A stretch of 64,000 bases of DNA from NCBI RefSeq assembly GCF_024679245.1, contig NC_090177.1:22622950-22686949 (forward strand). The letters run 5' to 3'. Below the pieces are notes generated by a model, which worked only from the letters and a program-made list of their open reading frames with translations, did not search any database and had not been told where the DNA came from. Position 1 is the stretch's first letter. Each line of letters begins with the position of its first letter. This DNA comes from Pseudorasbora parva. Its lineage: Eukaryota > Chordata > Actinopteri > Cypriniformes > Gobionidae. The translations under genes were made by a program, and so were the position numbers. This document shows positions 51,901 through 63,243 of the stretch, one piece after another.

Positions 51901-53464
51901 TCTGTCACCTATGCTGCCCATTTTTCAGCAGCAAGGGTGGTCACAGGGCAGTGGATTGTGGGAATCAGGTTAATTAGAGAGGCCGGGGCGTTCGCTGATG
52001 AGCGCAAGGAGGAGAGAGGCGTTTTAAGATAATCGAGCGGACCCTTGGCCTGACCCGCTCCTTGTTTAACCAGCCCCGTTGTGATGTTCCCAACAGATCC
52101 GTTCTTAAGAGGACCTCTTCCTGCTGGCGATCCCCGGCATACCTTTCATCCGGTCTCGCATTGGTCTTTGCGCACCTGCAAAGTCCCGGCCTCTGCTTGT
52201 TTTCTTGTTTTGTTCCCTGTCATTGATAACGCATAAAAGGCCGACAAAGCCTCGTGACTATGCGTTTTCCTCCTAATTAGAATTCCTCCTTTCAGCGTCT
52301 CGAGCGGCAAACCGTGTCGAAGAAGCGCTCTTGTTCATTTCTCATTCCTGAACCTGAAACGCCCCGCTCCTACGGTGTCGGACTGAGGTTCATGTTGGCT
52401 CTGCCACACAATAGGATAAGTGCTGACCCCTAACCCTCTGGTTGACCCGCTCTATTGCGAGGGTTAGGGAGCGATGCAGATGTGGGTAAACTTCCAGAGA
52501 TCTGGAGAAGGCTGCACACTTGTTAAATGGCTGTTTTCCCCCTCGTTATTTAAAGAAAACTCCAAAGAGAAGTGGAAGATGGTTCTAATTAGAATGTGGG
52601 GTTCAAGCACAAAGGCTATGCCAAGAGGACAGATATATTCAGCTGATTGGAGTTGCCGCCACTAACTAGCGGCCGGAATGAATGAAGAGTATCAAAGGAT
52701 GTCTTAAAAGGAAAACAGTGTGTAACTTAATTAGCAGGGATCATCGCCTAACAAAATCGAGGCTAAGATAACAGTTCAAACATAGCACGAATAGAGTGTG
52801 CTTTATTTCCTGTTAGTTCCAGAAATTACACACAAATATAACTATTTAATGTACAGTTGACTGCCTCGTGAGTTAATTCCTGGTGTTTGTGAATGCAGGT
52901 ATGTGCTTTGGACTGTGCAATGCATTGGCATCTCTGGCTCTCTCACTGCAGCTCTTATCATTAGCTGCCAGAAGGGGGCAATCTAGACCAAATCATTCCT
53001 AGTGTGGTGGAACAAGAGCCTATAGTAGTGATTCCCAACCAGGGCTGCACATATCCAAACCTGTGTTGGTTGCAAGGTATACTTTAAAAGGTTTTAATTG
53101 TGTTAATCTTATATGATATTAAATATAATGATTCTTGATAAAACCATTAAAAAATGCATGGGAAAAGAAAACCCAAAATGCAAATCTTAAAATAAATACA
53201 GTAATGTAATGACAAATAAATAATGTACATAATGTAAACTTATCCATGTTTGGTATTGTCTTTCTTATTTTGCAAATATGTTTTGTGCAGCAAAGTGGAC
53301 CACTGTAAAAAAGGCCATTGTAATATTAATCATAATGCTAAGTCTAGTATTAATTAATTTAGGTCTAGTATTAATTAATTTAATCATAGTATTAAACGTG
53401 ATTAATTACTTTCATTGTCAGACAGTTTTGTCTATAGACTTTATTCTCTATAGATTTGGGCTAA
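48997..53464. other. Low-repeat intergenic block, candidate regulatory DNA
   Basis: 49510-49760, 51170-51320 and 51960-52690 are repeat-poor, with runs such as GAAAATTAATTGATTCTC and CTAATTAGAATTCC, and look conserved. No exon with splice sites is supported. A fragment of a foldback family may lie near 50285. A small perfect hairpin (TTTCCGTT/AACGGAAA) is at about 50707-50727. Confidence 0.35.
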
Positions 53465-53472
53465 TTTTGTTT

Positions 53473-53664
53473 GGTTATACTTTATTTTAAGGTGAAATGT
53501 AGGTACACAAATAAGTAATATTAATTATCGACACATATTTACCATAGAGTTATGGATTGGGTTAGGGTTTGCTTTAGGATTAGTTACTTGTAGTCAGGCA
53601 TAATTCACGTTATTACTATAGTAAGTACATGTGTAACTACATCACCTTAAAATAAAGTGTAACC
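53473..53664. mobile_element. 192-bp hAT-like MITE
   Basis: GGTTATACTTTATTTTAAGG with its inverse CCTTAAAATAAAGTGTAACC. Flanks TTTTGTTT and TTTTGTAT (53465-53472 and 53665-53672) match in 7 of 8. Confidence 0.85.
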
Positions 53665-53672
53665 TTTTGTAT

Positions 53673-55445
53673 TTATTTTTGTAATTTTGTGTGTTGACAA
53701 GACGATGCAATGCGATACTTCTGTGCTTACAAGAATCTAAGAAATTTAGACAAGCTGTACATTTTGAAAGAACAACAATGAAACAACATATTTAATATAT
53801 TGCATATCCTTTTGTGTTAACAGAAAAAAAGAAAGCCGTAAAGGTTTTGGACAACATGAAGGTGTGTGAGTAAATGATGACAGAGTTTTCATTTTGTGGC
53901 AAATTATGCCTTTAAACAAAATGCTAATACATATTTGTGTCTAACACACACAAAGCAGGTGATATTTCAGTGCAGCTAAATTACTCAGAAATTCAGTCAT
54001 TCTCAGTCATTCTCAAGTAGGTGATTTGTTTGCATTGCATCACATCTCACAAGAAACTCTTTTTCTTTTTTTTGACAAATATTTTCATTGGAGGATCAAA
54101 AAAGTAACATTTTACAGGAGGTAAAACCGAAACTCTTTTTCTAAGCTGTATCAATCAACAGCTCCAGGTCATTGTCGATTAGACAGCCTGTTTATTATTA
54201 TTTCAAAAGATCAGATGTAACCATCTTCAGTCTTCAATCATTTGAGGAACCACATAGGAACCCTTGTTTCATTTAGGCTAGTCGGTAATGATGCCAGCGC
54301 TCATGCAGAGAAAGTGGCCACGTCTGAGACAATGCCTGGGAAAGCTAATAACATACCATTTAAATCAGCCAAATGGGACAGGAGGAGTCTCCCTTTAAAC
54401 CCTCTCCATGTCCACCTCTCAAAAATGTGGAGGTGTCTGTCTGAGCAGCCCGATCCCGGGGTGTCAGACGAAGATACGGGGGAGCTCTATGGCCCAGGAA
54501 TGAGACCTCTTTTATTTTTCCACCGTATCGGCATCATAAATGTCCTGTTTCCTATTGTGTGGGAACTCATCTCGGACATTGTTCCTGTGGATGTGGACAC
54601 TGGTAGCCAATAAGTGGAACATGGTCTCCCATGGGGCTGAAGTCTAGCATTCCTGGCATTTCCAGTCGTCTGCGCTGCATCAGGCATGGAGGACCGGTGT
54701 ACTCATCACTGATTGTGTCGGACCGTTTCTCCTGGCGTGAAAGCACATCTGTGACCTTCAGAGGAATGTCATTGTTTTTTCCTGACCTGTTCTCTTAGTG
54801 ATATTTAAAAAAAGAAATATCCAAAATGCCTGTTACTATAGCATGTTTTTTTTAAAAATCCTTCTCAAGGCATGTTGCGTTACGTTGCTTGCACTGATTT
54901 ACCCTTTCTCAGTTTTTCACGAATTCAGTAAATACTGTTGCTAGTATGGTGTAAACATTGTGAGAGGAATGTAGGGGCAACGTTTCAATTGACAGCTGCT
55001 TGTCATGGCGGGTATATTCTGCAGGTGAAGAATTCATCCTGTACAGTGAGAGATGGGTTCTCACAGCCTGTGTTTGCTGTTTAGCTGGTGTGAATTCTAC
55101 TCACAGTGTTCTGATGCCCTATAGGGTCACGGTGAGATCAGCCCTTCCTCACACACACTCTAACAGTCTCTCTTTCTCTTCCTCTTTTTCCCACACACAC
55201 ACATAACCGGGGAGTATTAGTGTGATTCGTGCGTAGATTGTCTATTATTATATATTGCACATATAGATATTTAATAGTGGTTATGAGGCTGTCTTGATAG
55301 TGTGTTTATGCGCACCAGTATAACACCACCCAATAGTAATGCTCATATGCATAATACAGAACATTTAAATGGTAATCAGGCTAAAAAGTGACGAGCAAAA
55401 GCAACCAATCTGACATGGAAAAGTGATGTATTAACCGTAGTCTGC

Positions 55446-55501
<56 letters not shown>

Positions 55502-55580
55502 TGGCAGACGATGGACTACATTTATAATCACACGTACACAAGACAAAATACTAGTGTTAAAGCAACATCATCATGATTCT
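53673..55580. other. Intergenic; right half of a foldback element and a (TG)n
   Basis: 53830-53917 contains GTGTGTGAGTAAATGATGAC then AGAGTTTTCATTTTG, the right half of a GTTCAC-family element. 54240-54760 is repeat-poor and conserved-looking. A (TG)n tract lies at 55449-55499 between inverted flanks. Confidence 0.4.
55449..55499. repeat. (TG)n microsatellite in an inverted-repeat setting
   Basis: About 25 TG units. The flanks GTAGTCTGCCAG (left) and CTGGCAGACGATGGACTAC (right) are near-inverse. The tract is therefore probably the centre of a small foldback element. Confidence 0.9.
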
Positions 55581-55582
55581 TA

Positions 55583-55984
55583 CACTGTAAAAAAAATGTG
55601 TTGGTTTTTGTTGGTTTAACTTAAAAAAGTAAGTAACCTGTTTGCCTTAAAATTTTGAGTTTATTGACATTAAAAATTTGATAAAATAATAGGATCCAAT
55701 AAAGGAACTTTGTTTAATAAATAGAAACTCAAAATATTATTGTATCTGAACCACATAAAAAATTTGATAAATCATGAAAATAGCACTATTCGGCATTTTT
55801 CACTGCATCATCAGAAATAAAACACACACAATTACCCAATATGCTTACAAAAATGTTTTATAATATTTTAATAAAGGTTGTCGAATCTCAAATTTTCATT
55901 GTACTAACTCAAAAATTTTATTTCAATTAACTCAAAATTTTAAGGCAGGCAGGTAACTTATTTTATAAATATTTGTTTACAGTG
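55583..55984. mobile_element. TA-flanked foldback MITE, 402 bp
   Basis: CACTGTAAA and TTTACAGTG ends between TA dinucleotides (55581-55582 and 55985-55986). Strong subterminal inverse: GCCTTAAAATTTTGAGTT against AACTCAAAATTTTAAGGC. TA targets suggest a Tc1/mariner transposase. Confidence 0.8.
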
Positions 55985-56210
55985 TAGGATGGGGTCTATA
56001 TATATATGGCAAGGTAAACTCTGTCTCTATCTGTCTGTCCTTTTTTTAAGTTTGACTTTTCCACAACCATAATATGTTAACTCTTGTGCACTGAACTCTG
56101 TAAATAATTTTTCGATATTATCAGTTGGTCATGCTGCAGTTTTTCTCTGATTCTTTCACTGTCAGGAAAAGCTACATTGCTGTCACTGGCTGTCAACTAC
56201 ATTGCACACA

Positions 56211-56247
56211 CAGTTTTGTACCTTATACCACATAAGGTACAAAACTG
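56211..56247. repeat. Perfect palindrome, 16-bp arms
   Basis: CAGTTTTGTACCTTAT, a loop of ACCAC, then ATAAGGTACAAAACTG. Related GTACC words follow at 56253-56330 and again at 57437-57480, so it is probably part of a disrupted foldback repeat. Confidence 0.92.
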
Positions 56248-56359
56248 AAGAGGTACTAATATGTACCGGTGTGAGTAAGATACAAAGATGTACCTTTTCA
56301 CATTTTGTACCTTAGGGTATCACCCTAGTGACTGCTTCATTTTTTTCTGAGAGTGTTGG

Positions 56360-56706
56360 TGTCACGTTCGAAACAAAGGAAAACTGGTGCGAGGAATCAA
56401 GTGCAGATAACTGATTTTTTTAATAAAATAAACATAAACACATAAACAAAACTGTAACATACCACTCAATAACATACCAAAGAATCATGGGGACGACGAC
56501 TAGGCGACGTAGACACAACAACAATCCGACAAAGACTGACAAACACAAGAAGCTTATAAAAGGGTACGAATCAAGCAGGGAACACAGGTGGGGCAAATGA
56601 AACCAATAATGAGATAACAAGGGGGGAGGGATCAGACAATGACTGGAGCACATGGCCACAATAACAAAACCCACATGTGCACACAAGACAGGACAGGCAT
56701 GTGACA
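56360..56706 (-). mobile_element. Solo LTR related to the 4303 element
   Basis: Read on the minus strand it starts TGTCACATGCCTGTCCTGTC and ends GAACGTGACA, like the 4303 LTR. A TATA motif (CTTTTATAAG) lies at about 56550-56562. Flanks GTTGG and TTTGG match in 4 of 5. There is no internal region, so it is a recombination product. The predicted primer segment at 56520-56530 reads GTCGGATTGTT, against GTTGGATCCTT in the intact element. Confidence 0.88.
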
Positions 56707-56734
56707 TTTGGTACATTTTCTTGAATCATCCTTA

Positions 56735-57436
56735 CAGTTTTTCTCAGACGCTTTGGTGCATTTCTCACATCACTATTTACATTTGCACAACAGTTAATGC
56801 AGTTCTCAAAACAATTAGTACAAACTGCAATACCTGCAAACAAGAAATAACCTGCAAAAGCATGTCACTTGCTCAAACTGGATAGCTAATTCCTCAAAAG
56901 CAAGTATTCATGTCAATGAAAGTGTCAGTGTCATCAAGATGAAAAGTCCTGACACCATTGTTTATGAACATACAACATAGATCTAATGCTTCACACACCC
57001 CTTCTCATCAGTAAAAGTTGAGATTCACCTGAGAAAATCTTTTCAATTTAGAAGACATTTTCAGTAAAAAATAAAAATAAAATAATAATAATAATAATGT
57101 GTACAATTTGCTTGAAAGATTTTGACAACTAGTTAAACATTTTTGTATGTAATGACTCAAGCAATGAAATGAGGACTATTAGTTTTAAATGGAATGACTA
57201 CTCGGCCTTCACAAATGTAGTTCATTTTGACTGACATGACATAAGCAAATGATAACAGCAGAGAGTTGTATGAAAGTAACTGATGCATGTCCAAAAGCAT
57301 TTGCAATTTGTTGGAAGGAATGAGAAACCTCTACTATGATGTGCACAAATGACCAAATGTTGTGGAGGTTGAACTAACTGTTGAGCAAATGTAAATATTG
57401 ATATGAGAAATGCACCAAAGCGACTGAGAAAAACTG
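56735..57436. mobile_element. TA-flanked element with about 35-bp inverted repeats
   Basis: CAGTTTTTCTCAGACGCTTT at the left; the inverse, AAAGCGACTGAGAAAAACTG, at the right. TA at 56733-56734 and 57437-57438. 702 bp, no intact transposase. A diverged relative without a left end is at 62290-62697. Confidence 0.82.
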
Positions 57437-57591
57437 TAATATGTACCATTTAGGGGTGAGTAAGGTACAAAGATGTATCTTTTCACTTTTCACTTCAGCT
57501 CACGCCAACAAGCAAACGCTGGTCCAATGTTGATCCTTGTCCTGCCTTTAATCCCATCACGTTTTCCTTTCCTCTTATTGCTTTCCTCCAA

Positions 57592-58424
57592 CAAAACATT
57601 TACATTTACATTTATGCATTTAGCAGACGCTTTTATCCAAAGCGACTTACAGCTCAGGAGAACAGGAAGCGATTCGTCAAGAAGAGACAACGAAACACAA
57701 AAAGTGCCCTAAATACCAAGATTTGTACACTGCTCAGAGTAGCAAAGACCAGAAAAGGGAAGAAGAAAGGAGAGGTAGAGGAAGAAAGAGGTTTTTTTAA
57801 TTATTGTTTTATTGTAAGATTAAGTGTTTGTGGAAGAGATGAGTTTTTACTTTTACCTGTCTTTTGAATGAAGCGAGTGATTCTGTCGTGCGTATGGAGG
57901 ATGGAAGATCGTTCCACCAACCAGGAACAATGAAAGAAAAAGTTTTAGAGAGGGATTTCATGCCTCTCTGTGATGGTACCACAAGCTACCATAAGCAAGA
58001 GTCAGGACTTTAAATTTGATCCGGGCAGCGAGTGGTAGCCAATGCAGAGAGATGAATAGAGGCGTGACATGAGCCCTTTTGGGCTCATTGAATTCAAGAC
58101 GTGCCGCAGCGTTCTGGATCATTTGCAGCGGTTTGATTGCACAAGATGGAAGTCCAGCCAGAAGCGCATTGCATAGTCAAGTCTAGAATTGACCAGGGCT
58201 TGGACAAGAAGCTGTGTTGCATGCTCCGTAAGGAACGATTTTCCTGATGTTGTGCAATGCAAACCTGCATGACCGAGCTGTCTTTGAGATGTGGTCTTTG
58301 AAGGACAGCTGGTCATCAAAGATTACTCCAAGATTTCTGACCGACCCTGAAGGAGTATTCAAAGATGAACCTAGCTGGATGGTAAAATCGTGTTGTATGG
58401 TGGGATTTGTATGGTGGGAAAAGA
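57592..58424 (-). mobile_element. L2-family LINE, 3' fragment
   Basis: The minus strand carries the end of a reverse transcriptase frame, then a 3' UTR, ending with AAAGCGTCTGCTAAATGC and a short ATGTAAATGTAAATG tail. This is the typical 3' end of fish L2-clade LINEs. The element is 5' truncated, as usual for target-primed insertion. Confidence 0.82.
58125..58424 (-). pseudogene. L2 reverse transcriptase C-terminal fragment
   Basis: Contains VRNLGVIFDDQLSFKDHI and ARSCRFALHNIRKI, then in a shifted frame LTEHATQLLVQALVNSRLDY. These are the thumb-region signature of L2/CR1-type non-LTR reverse transcriptases. The frame shift near 58245 and the missing N-terminal catalytic domain make it non-functional. 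Confidence 0.82.
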
Positions 58425-59007
58425 AAACCTTTTCTTTCTTATTTGTCTGTGCTGCTTTGGACATGACTTTATTATCGGACGAACAAAGTTGGGCTCACAC
58501 GTCCGAATTTAAGGAAGTGTGGGTGTTGGTGGAAGTGACATATGCCGTCAAGAAGTCGAATTTTGTAGTTCTTTTTTTTCTCTGGTTACTACCCGAAACC
58601 CGAAGTTTAAAAGTACGATTAAAAACGATACAGACCCCATCAAGCTTTGGCAGACGTGTCATTCAACCTATTTTAAGTCGATGTATCATCACAAGAGTCT
58701 TGAAAATATATTATGAAGGTTGAAAAGTTACCTAGTGCTGCTTTAACTTTGAATCATGAACTTACACACTGGCTAGCGTGTAAATATGTTGTTTACAGTA
58801 ACGTTAGAGTTTGACAGTAGAGTACTGATTTAAAAGTCAATTTATTTAGCCAAACAAAGAAATGTAGAAGCCACAAATAGTCAGTGTCATGTTTACTCAC
58901 CCGCTGCAAAATAATCATACTTCAGTTATCAAAAATGTACATTTATTTAACATATTGACTAAGCCTTGTCAAATGACTATCATTTCAACTTAGATGGTGA
59001 AGAAGGT

Positions 59008-59527
59008 TAGCCTGACAAGCCAGACCCACATCAAGATGTTTGGTCTGGAAACTCACCATAGACAGGGCTCAATCCGAGGGGCGGGATAAACGGTTGTCTT
59101 TCAAACTCCCTCTGCACGCGATAGGATAGCGCTACACCAATGAAGGTGAAACAGAGCTTGTTGATAGATTAAACATTCACCGTATCCGGTCGGCTAAACT
59201 CCGAACACATCTTCCCTTTTTAAGAATGACTTCAGTGCCGTTCTTTGTTCCTTTCTCAGAGAAAAGCTTAACTCCAAGTCTTCCAGAATCGCAGTCAAAG
59301 CTGATTCGAAAGACCGCCGCCGTTCGCCAGTTTCTGTGTTTACTAGAAGCACGCAAACGCAACTCGGCCGTCGTCATTATGGCCCCGCCCGCCGACTCTA
59401 TACACGATGTGATTGGGCCGTCCAGATTTTGAGGAATACAGCTCAGAAGGGTATTGAGAGTCGCTAGACGACACTTGCGGGCAGATTAAATTTGCTGCCG
59501 CTAGGGTGCGTCTAGATTTCTAGGCTA
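59008..59527. mobile_element. TAGCCT-ended DNA element with perfect 9-bp duplication, copy 2
   Basis: TAGCCTGACAAGCCAGACCC to GTCTAGATTTCTAGGCTA, 520 bp, flanked by GAAGAAGGT on both sides (58999-59007 and 59528-59536). The interior is CpG-rich (GGCCCCGCCCGCCGAC) and promoter-like but has no conserved ORF. Homologous to 18546-19075. Confidence 0.82.
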
Positions 59528-59536
59528 GAAGAAGGT

Positions 59537-60707
59537 GACTTAGCAAAAAGAATCGAGTGAGCGATCTGTAAGCAACTAAACAGTAGTAGTAAACGTAGTT
59601 AGCCTCTGAGTTATGTGTTAATGATAAAGTATAGGTTAATTTAGATTTCAATCCGTCAAAAGGGATCGACATACGTATCTACTGTTGTATTTTATGACAA
59701 ACACTGGCAGGAAATAATATAAAGCATTGTCATTTGACAAACTGTGTGCTACTTGGAGTTTCCAATACTAGCTTCTTGCGTCGGATCTAGACAACACAGG
59801 GGATATTATCCTAATGAGGTCTTACTAAGAAACTTTCAATTTTAACAGAAATGGGGTTCGACAGTCAAGGAGTGGATAAAATCACTACTTACTGTTTGCA
59901 GGAAAATGGTTGGAATCGGCCCTTTCTTCAGTTTTAGATGCTGAGCAAATCCTGCTATATTGCCCCAGGTTAGAAAAACTCTCGGTGGTGAAATGGGCCG
60001 AGCAAACGAACAACTTTGAATTAAATTGTTGCGGTATCCGATTGCAAATAAACATCAATCATGACTGTTGACATTTTTTATCTGTGGGAAGGGTATGAAA
60101 AGTCCTCACATCCACTGCACAGCCTGGAACATGACATTTATTTCCATGATCTGCCGTTTTTGCTATCCTCGCATGACGCTTGTTTACCTGCAGAACGCCA
60201 ATGCTTCGGCTACGCAGTTCCGCCTTGACAATGAACATGGGCTGACGTGCAAATGTTAGGGGCATAAATATTAAGGATCCCAGCGATTGCGTCACATGTG
60301 GCATTAGCCTGTTTTTCCATGGTGCTTTTCACAAACAAGATTTACAAGAAGTAGGAGGCAATTGTGTTTGAGACTCACAGTATGTGATGTCCATGTACTG
60401 AACTCTTGTTATTTAACTATGGCAAGGTTAATTCAATTTTTCATTCTAGGGCACCTTTAATAAACTACAGTATTTTCAGGTTATTTATATGACATTATAA
60501 CAGCGAAGCAAGTTGTTGTTGGCTAGCTGTTAATTGTATTAATTTGATATGGTAGAAAATTAGACTATTAGTCAAAATAAACTTTTTTGTAATGAAATAT
60601 GATGTTCAAACTTTTGACTACTTTCTTTAAAAACTAGATAACACAATACTTTTACTTTTACTTTCAGTACTTGAGTAGTAATTTTTTTAATAAATTACTT
60701 GCAATAC
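59537..60707. other. Intergenic, probably repeat-derived
   Basis: A segment ending GGGCACCTTTAAT at about 60450 resembles a TTAA-family right end. The left limit is not found. No gene recognised. Confidence 0.35.
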
Positions 60708-60711
60708 TTAA

Positions 60712-61719
60712 AGCAGCACTAGGTAACTTTTCAACCTTCATAATATATTTTCAAGATTCTTGTGATGATACATCGACTTACAATAGGTTGAATGACACGT
60801 CTGCCAAAGCTTGATGGGGTCTGTATCGTTTTTAATTGTACTTTTAAACTTCGGGTTTCGGGTAGTAACCCGAGAAAAAAAAGAACAACAAAATTCGACT
60901 GCTTTACGGCATATACGTCACTTCCACCAACACCCACACTTCCTTAAATTCGGACGTGTGAGCCCAACTTTGTTCGTCGAATAATATAGTCATGTCCGAC
61001 AAATAAGAAAGAAAAGGTTTTGTTGGAGGAAAGCAATAAGAGGAAAGGAAAAAGTGATGGGATTATAGGCAGGACGAGGATCAACATGTGACCAGCGTTT
61101 GCTCGTTGGTGTGAGCTGAAGGATTGCCCGACCGATGCTGTCATGCTTGTTATGGTGATCACCTACCACTCAAACATTGAATTGAAGTATCATATAGATT
61201 CTGTAAAACGGTAACCAATAGACTACTATAATGACGCTGGCTTGTAAACGTGAGCATCGTGATTATTTGGCATTTGAAAAAAATAAAACCCATGAAATTA
61301 TATTCATATGACCTGCTGAAGCATATGCGACTGACTGTACCTGGGATGAAGACATTTCACGCGACGCCAGAAGAACTCCTGCATGTGAACTCCTCCTGCA
61401 GTGATCAGGTCAGGGTAACTGTTAGTGCTGCACCAACCCGCGGGCCACTTTAATGAAGTTATTTGGCCTGTCCCGCACCACTGTATCTATTTTTACAACC
61501 TGCACCGCACCCGCGACCATTAAATAGACATACGGCATCCACGGGTTATGAGACGACCCACGCATCACTAGTTCAGGGCTATCAGGGTTGTCATGTCAAC
61601 AAATGCACGGGCGATGGCATCCCCTGTTGTAGGATGACAGAGCTTACGACAGTAGTTGAGGACATTATTTTTTCCCAAATGTAGGGGGACCCCGAGAGCA
61701 AAAGTTGCCAAGTGCTGCT
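60712..61719 (-). mobile_element. TTAA-flanked DNA element, 1008 bp, complete
   Basis: AGCAGCACTAGGTAACTTTT at the left. The inverse of the right end is AGCAGCACTTGGCAACTTTT (18 of 20 identical). TTAA at 60708-60711 and 61720-61723. Its left half is the inverse of 58425-58742 plus 57496-57593, without the L2 insert. It sits inside another repeat rich in TACTTTTACTT. Confidence 0.85.
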
Positions 61720-61723
61720 TTAA

Positions 61724-62289
61724 GTACAAAAAATGTTAAATACTTTTGTACTTCTACTTAAGTGTGGTGCTTAAAGAGGACTTACTCAAGTTTTTTTCAA
61801 GTCTGGGTCTCTAGTACTTTATACATCTCTGGTGACATGTCTCTCTAAATTTTCTGCATAATGTAAAATGCAAGTTGACTATTGTAATAGAGTATTACAG
61901 TAAGCATTATTACACTATAGCGATGTAGTCTCAGCCATTGTAAGGTCATGATTGAGATCATGGTCCACATTGTGTGGACCACGTGCCATTAGTACGTGCT
62001 TAGTAAACATTAGTAATTACATTAGTAATGCTTAGTAGACATCATGTGGACCATTATGTGGACCATGTGGAACCTTATTTCATCAGAAACATGTCTACAG
62101 TCTTAGCCTCTTCTACATCTTCCTCTGTTTTGCCTCCGTACCCTTCGTCCACATCCTTACTCCTTCTTCCTGGCTGTTGACCCTGTTTGTTTCCTTGTTC
62201 TTTCATTGTCAGAATTTGTAACACTATGTTGTGCTCTGTCTATAAATGCTTGCCAAATGAGATGAATTCATGAGAACTTGTAGATCATT
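61724..62289. other. Intergenic
   Basis: Contains repeated GTGGACCA/TGGTCCACAT words (about 61960-62070), which form a short inverted-repeat patch. Otherwise nothing recognised. Confidence 0.4.
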
Positions 62290-62697
62290 GGTTGATCTAA
62301 TGCTTTACATTTCCCTTCATTAGAGAAATGTAAAATTCTCCTCTACAATTCATCAATTCAGGACACATTTGCTGAATATGCTTGGCAGTTTATGACAACT
62401 AGTTCCACCATTTTGCATTTAATGACTTACCCTTCAAAACATCTAGGCATTCGTTCCTTGGATAAGACACTATTTAAACACACATCAAGTATAACACATT
62501 TTAATAAACATGACATAAGCAATTGATAGGAAACAGAAGACAACTGTACATAATCAATGCCATGAATGTACCAAAGCTTTTGCAACTTGTTCAAAAGAAA
62601 TTGCTTTATGATGAGTGACTAGATGATGTAGAGTTTGAACTGAGAATTTCAGTTGTGATCTGAGAAATCCACCAAAGTGACGGAGAAGAACTGTAGT
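62290..62697. mobile_element. Diverged partial copy of the 56735 element
   Basis: GATCTAATGCTTTACA, GACAACTAGTTCCACCATTT, ACATGACATAAGCAA and the end GATCTGAGAAATCCACCAAAG parallel 56960-57436 in order. The left terminal repeat is missing. Confidence 0.65.
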
Positions 62698-62885
62698 TGT
62701 AAACAATGCCATAAATAATGACCAAGCGGAATATGGAATACGAAAGTAACTTAAACTGCAATTCATCGACTGGCCACTGGAGACAGGTGCCAAAAGGGAG
62801 CAGAATCTCATTGAACCCCGTGTTAAAATGCCCAACTTTACTGCAGAATAAAACATGTTTGGTGCAAAATGTGATTTTGGTCTAT

Positions 62886-62904
62886 GTATATATATATATA
62901 TATA
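62886..62904. repeat. (TA)n microsatellite
   Basis: A short TA tract of about nine units. Confidence 0.85.
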
Positions 62905-62994
62905 ATTTTGTCCTTCATGACAACTGTGAGGGGGATGCATTTTTTTTTTATAACTCATTCGTTTACATTATATAAAGCCTTAAAGTTATGCATA

Positions 62995-63243
62995 ATTAAG
63001 GGCGTGGCCACTTTGAGTGACAGGTGGATTGCCGTTTGTCTGCTGTCTGTTAATCCCGTCTCCTCAGCTCCGCCCACATCCTGCCTCTTTGCCCCTTTTC
63101 TGTTATCCAGGAGTGACGCGTGATGAAGCACTACCAAGATGGCAACGGCCAGCTCCACCCTACTTTTACGCTTCAAAACTGCTTCTCAGAATTCTATGGG
63201 TGACGTCACCGACACTACATCCATATTTTTATGCAGTCTATGG
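62995..63243. mobile_element. DNA element fragment ending in TCTATGG
   Basis: Begins near AATTAAGGGCGTGGCCACTT and GAGTGACAGGTGGATTGCC, and ends CATCCATATTTTTATGCAGTC then TATGG. Its end matches those at 33249 and 46651. The architecture recalls a common cyprinid repeat. No target duplication is resolved. Confidence 0.5.

Larger units (their letters stand above)
57496..58742 (+). mobile_element. TTAA-site element (GCTGCT end), truncated, holding an L2 fragment
   Basis: 57496-57593 and 58425-58742 are continuous in the inverse-oriented copy at 60712-61719. The right end CCTAGTGCTGCT is followed by TTAA (58743-58746). The left end is lost. The L2 fragment sits between CCAACAAAAC and CTTTTCTTTCTTATTTG. 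Confidence 0.75.

Noticed and set aside
54242..54613. 123-codon plus-strand frame
   Set aside because: No domain, with an antisense frame equally open; more like conserved non-coding DNA.
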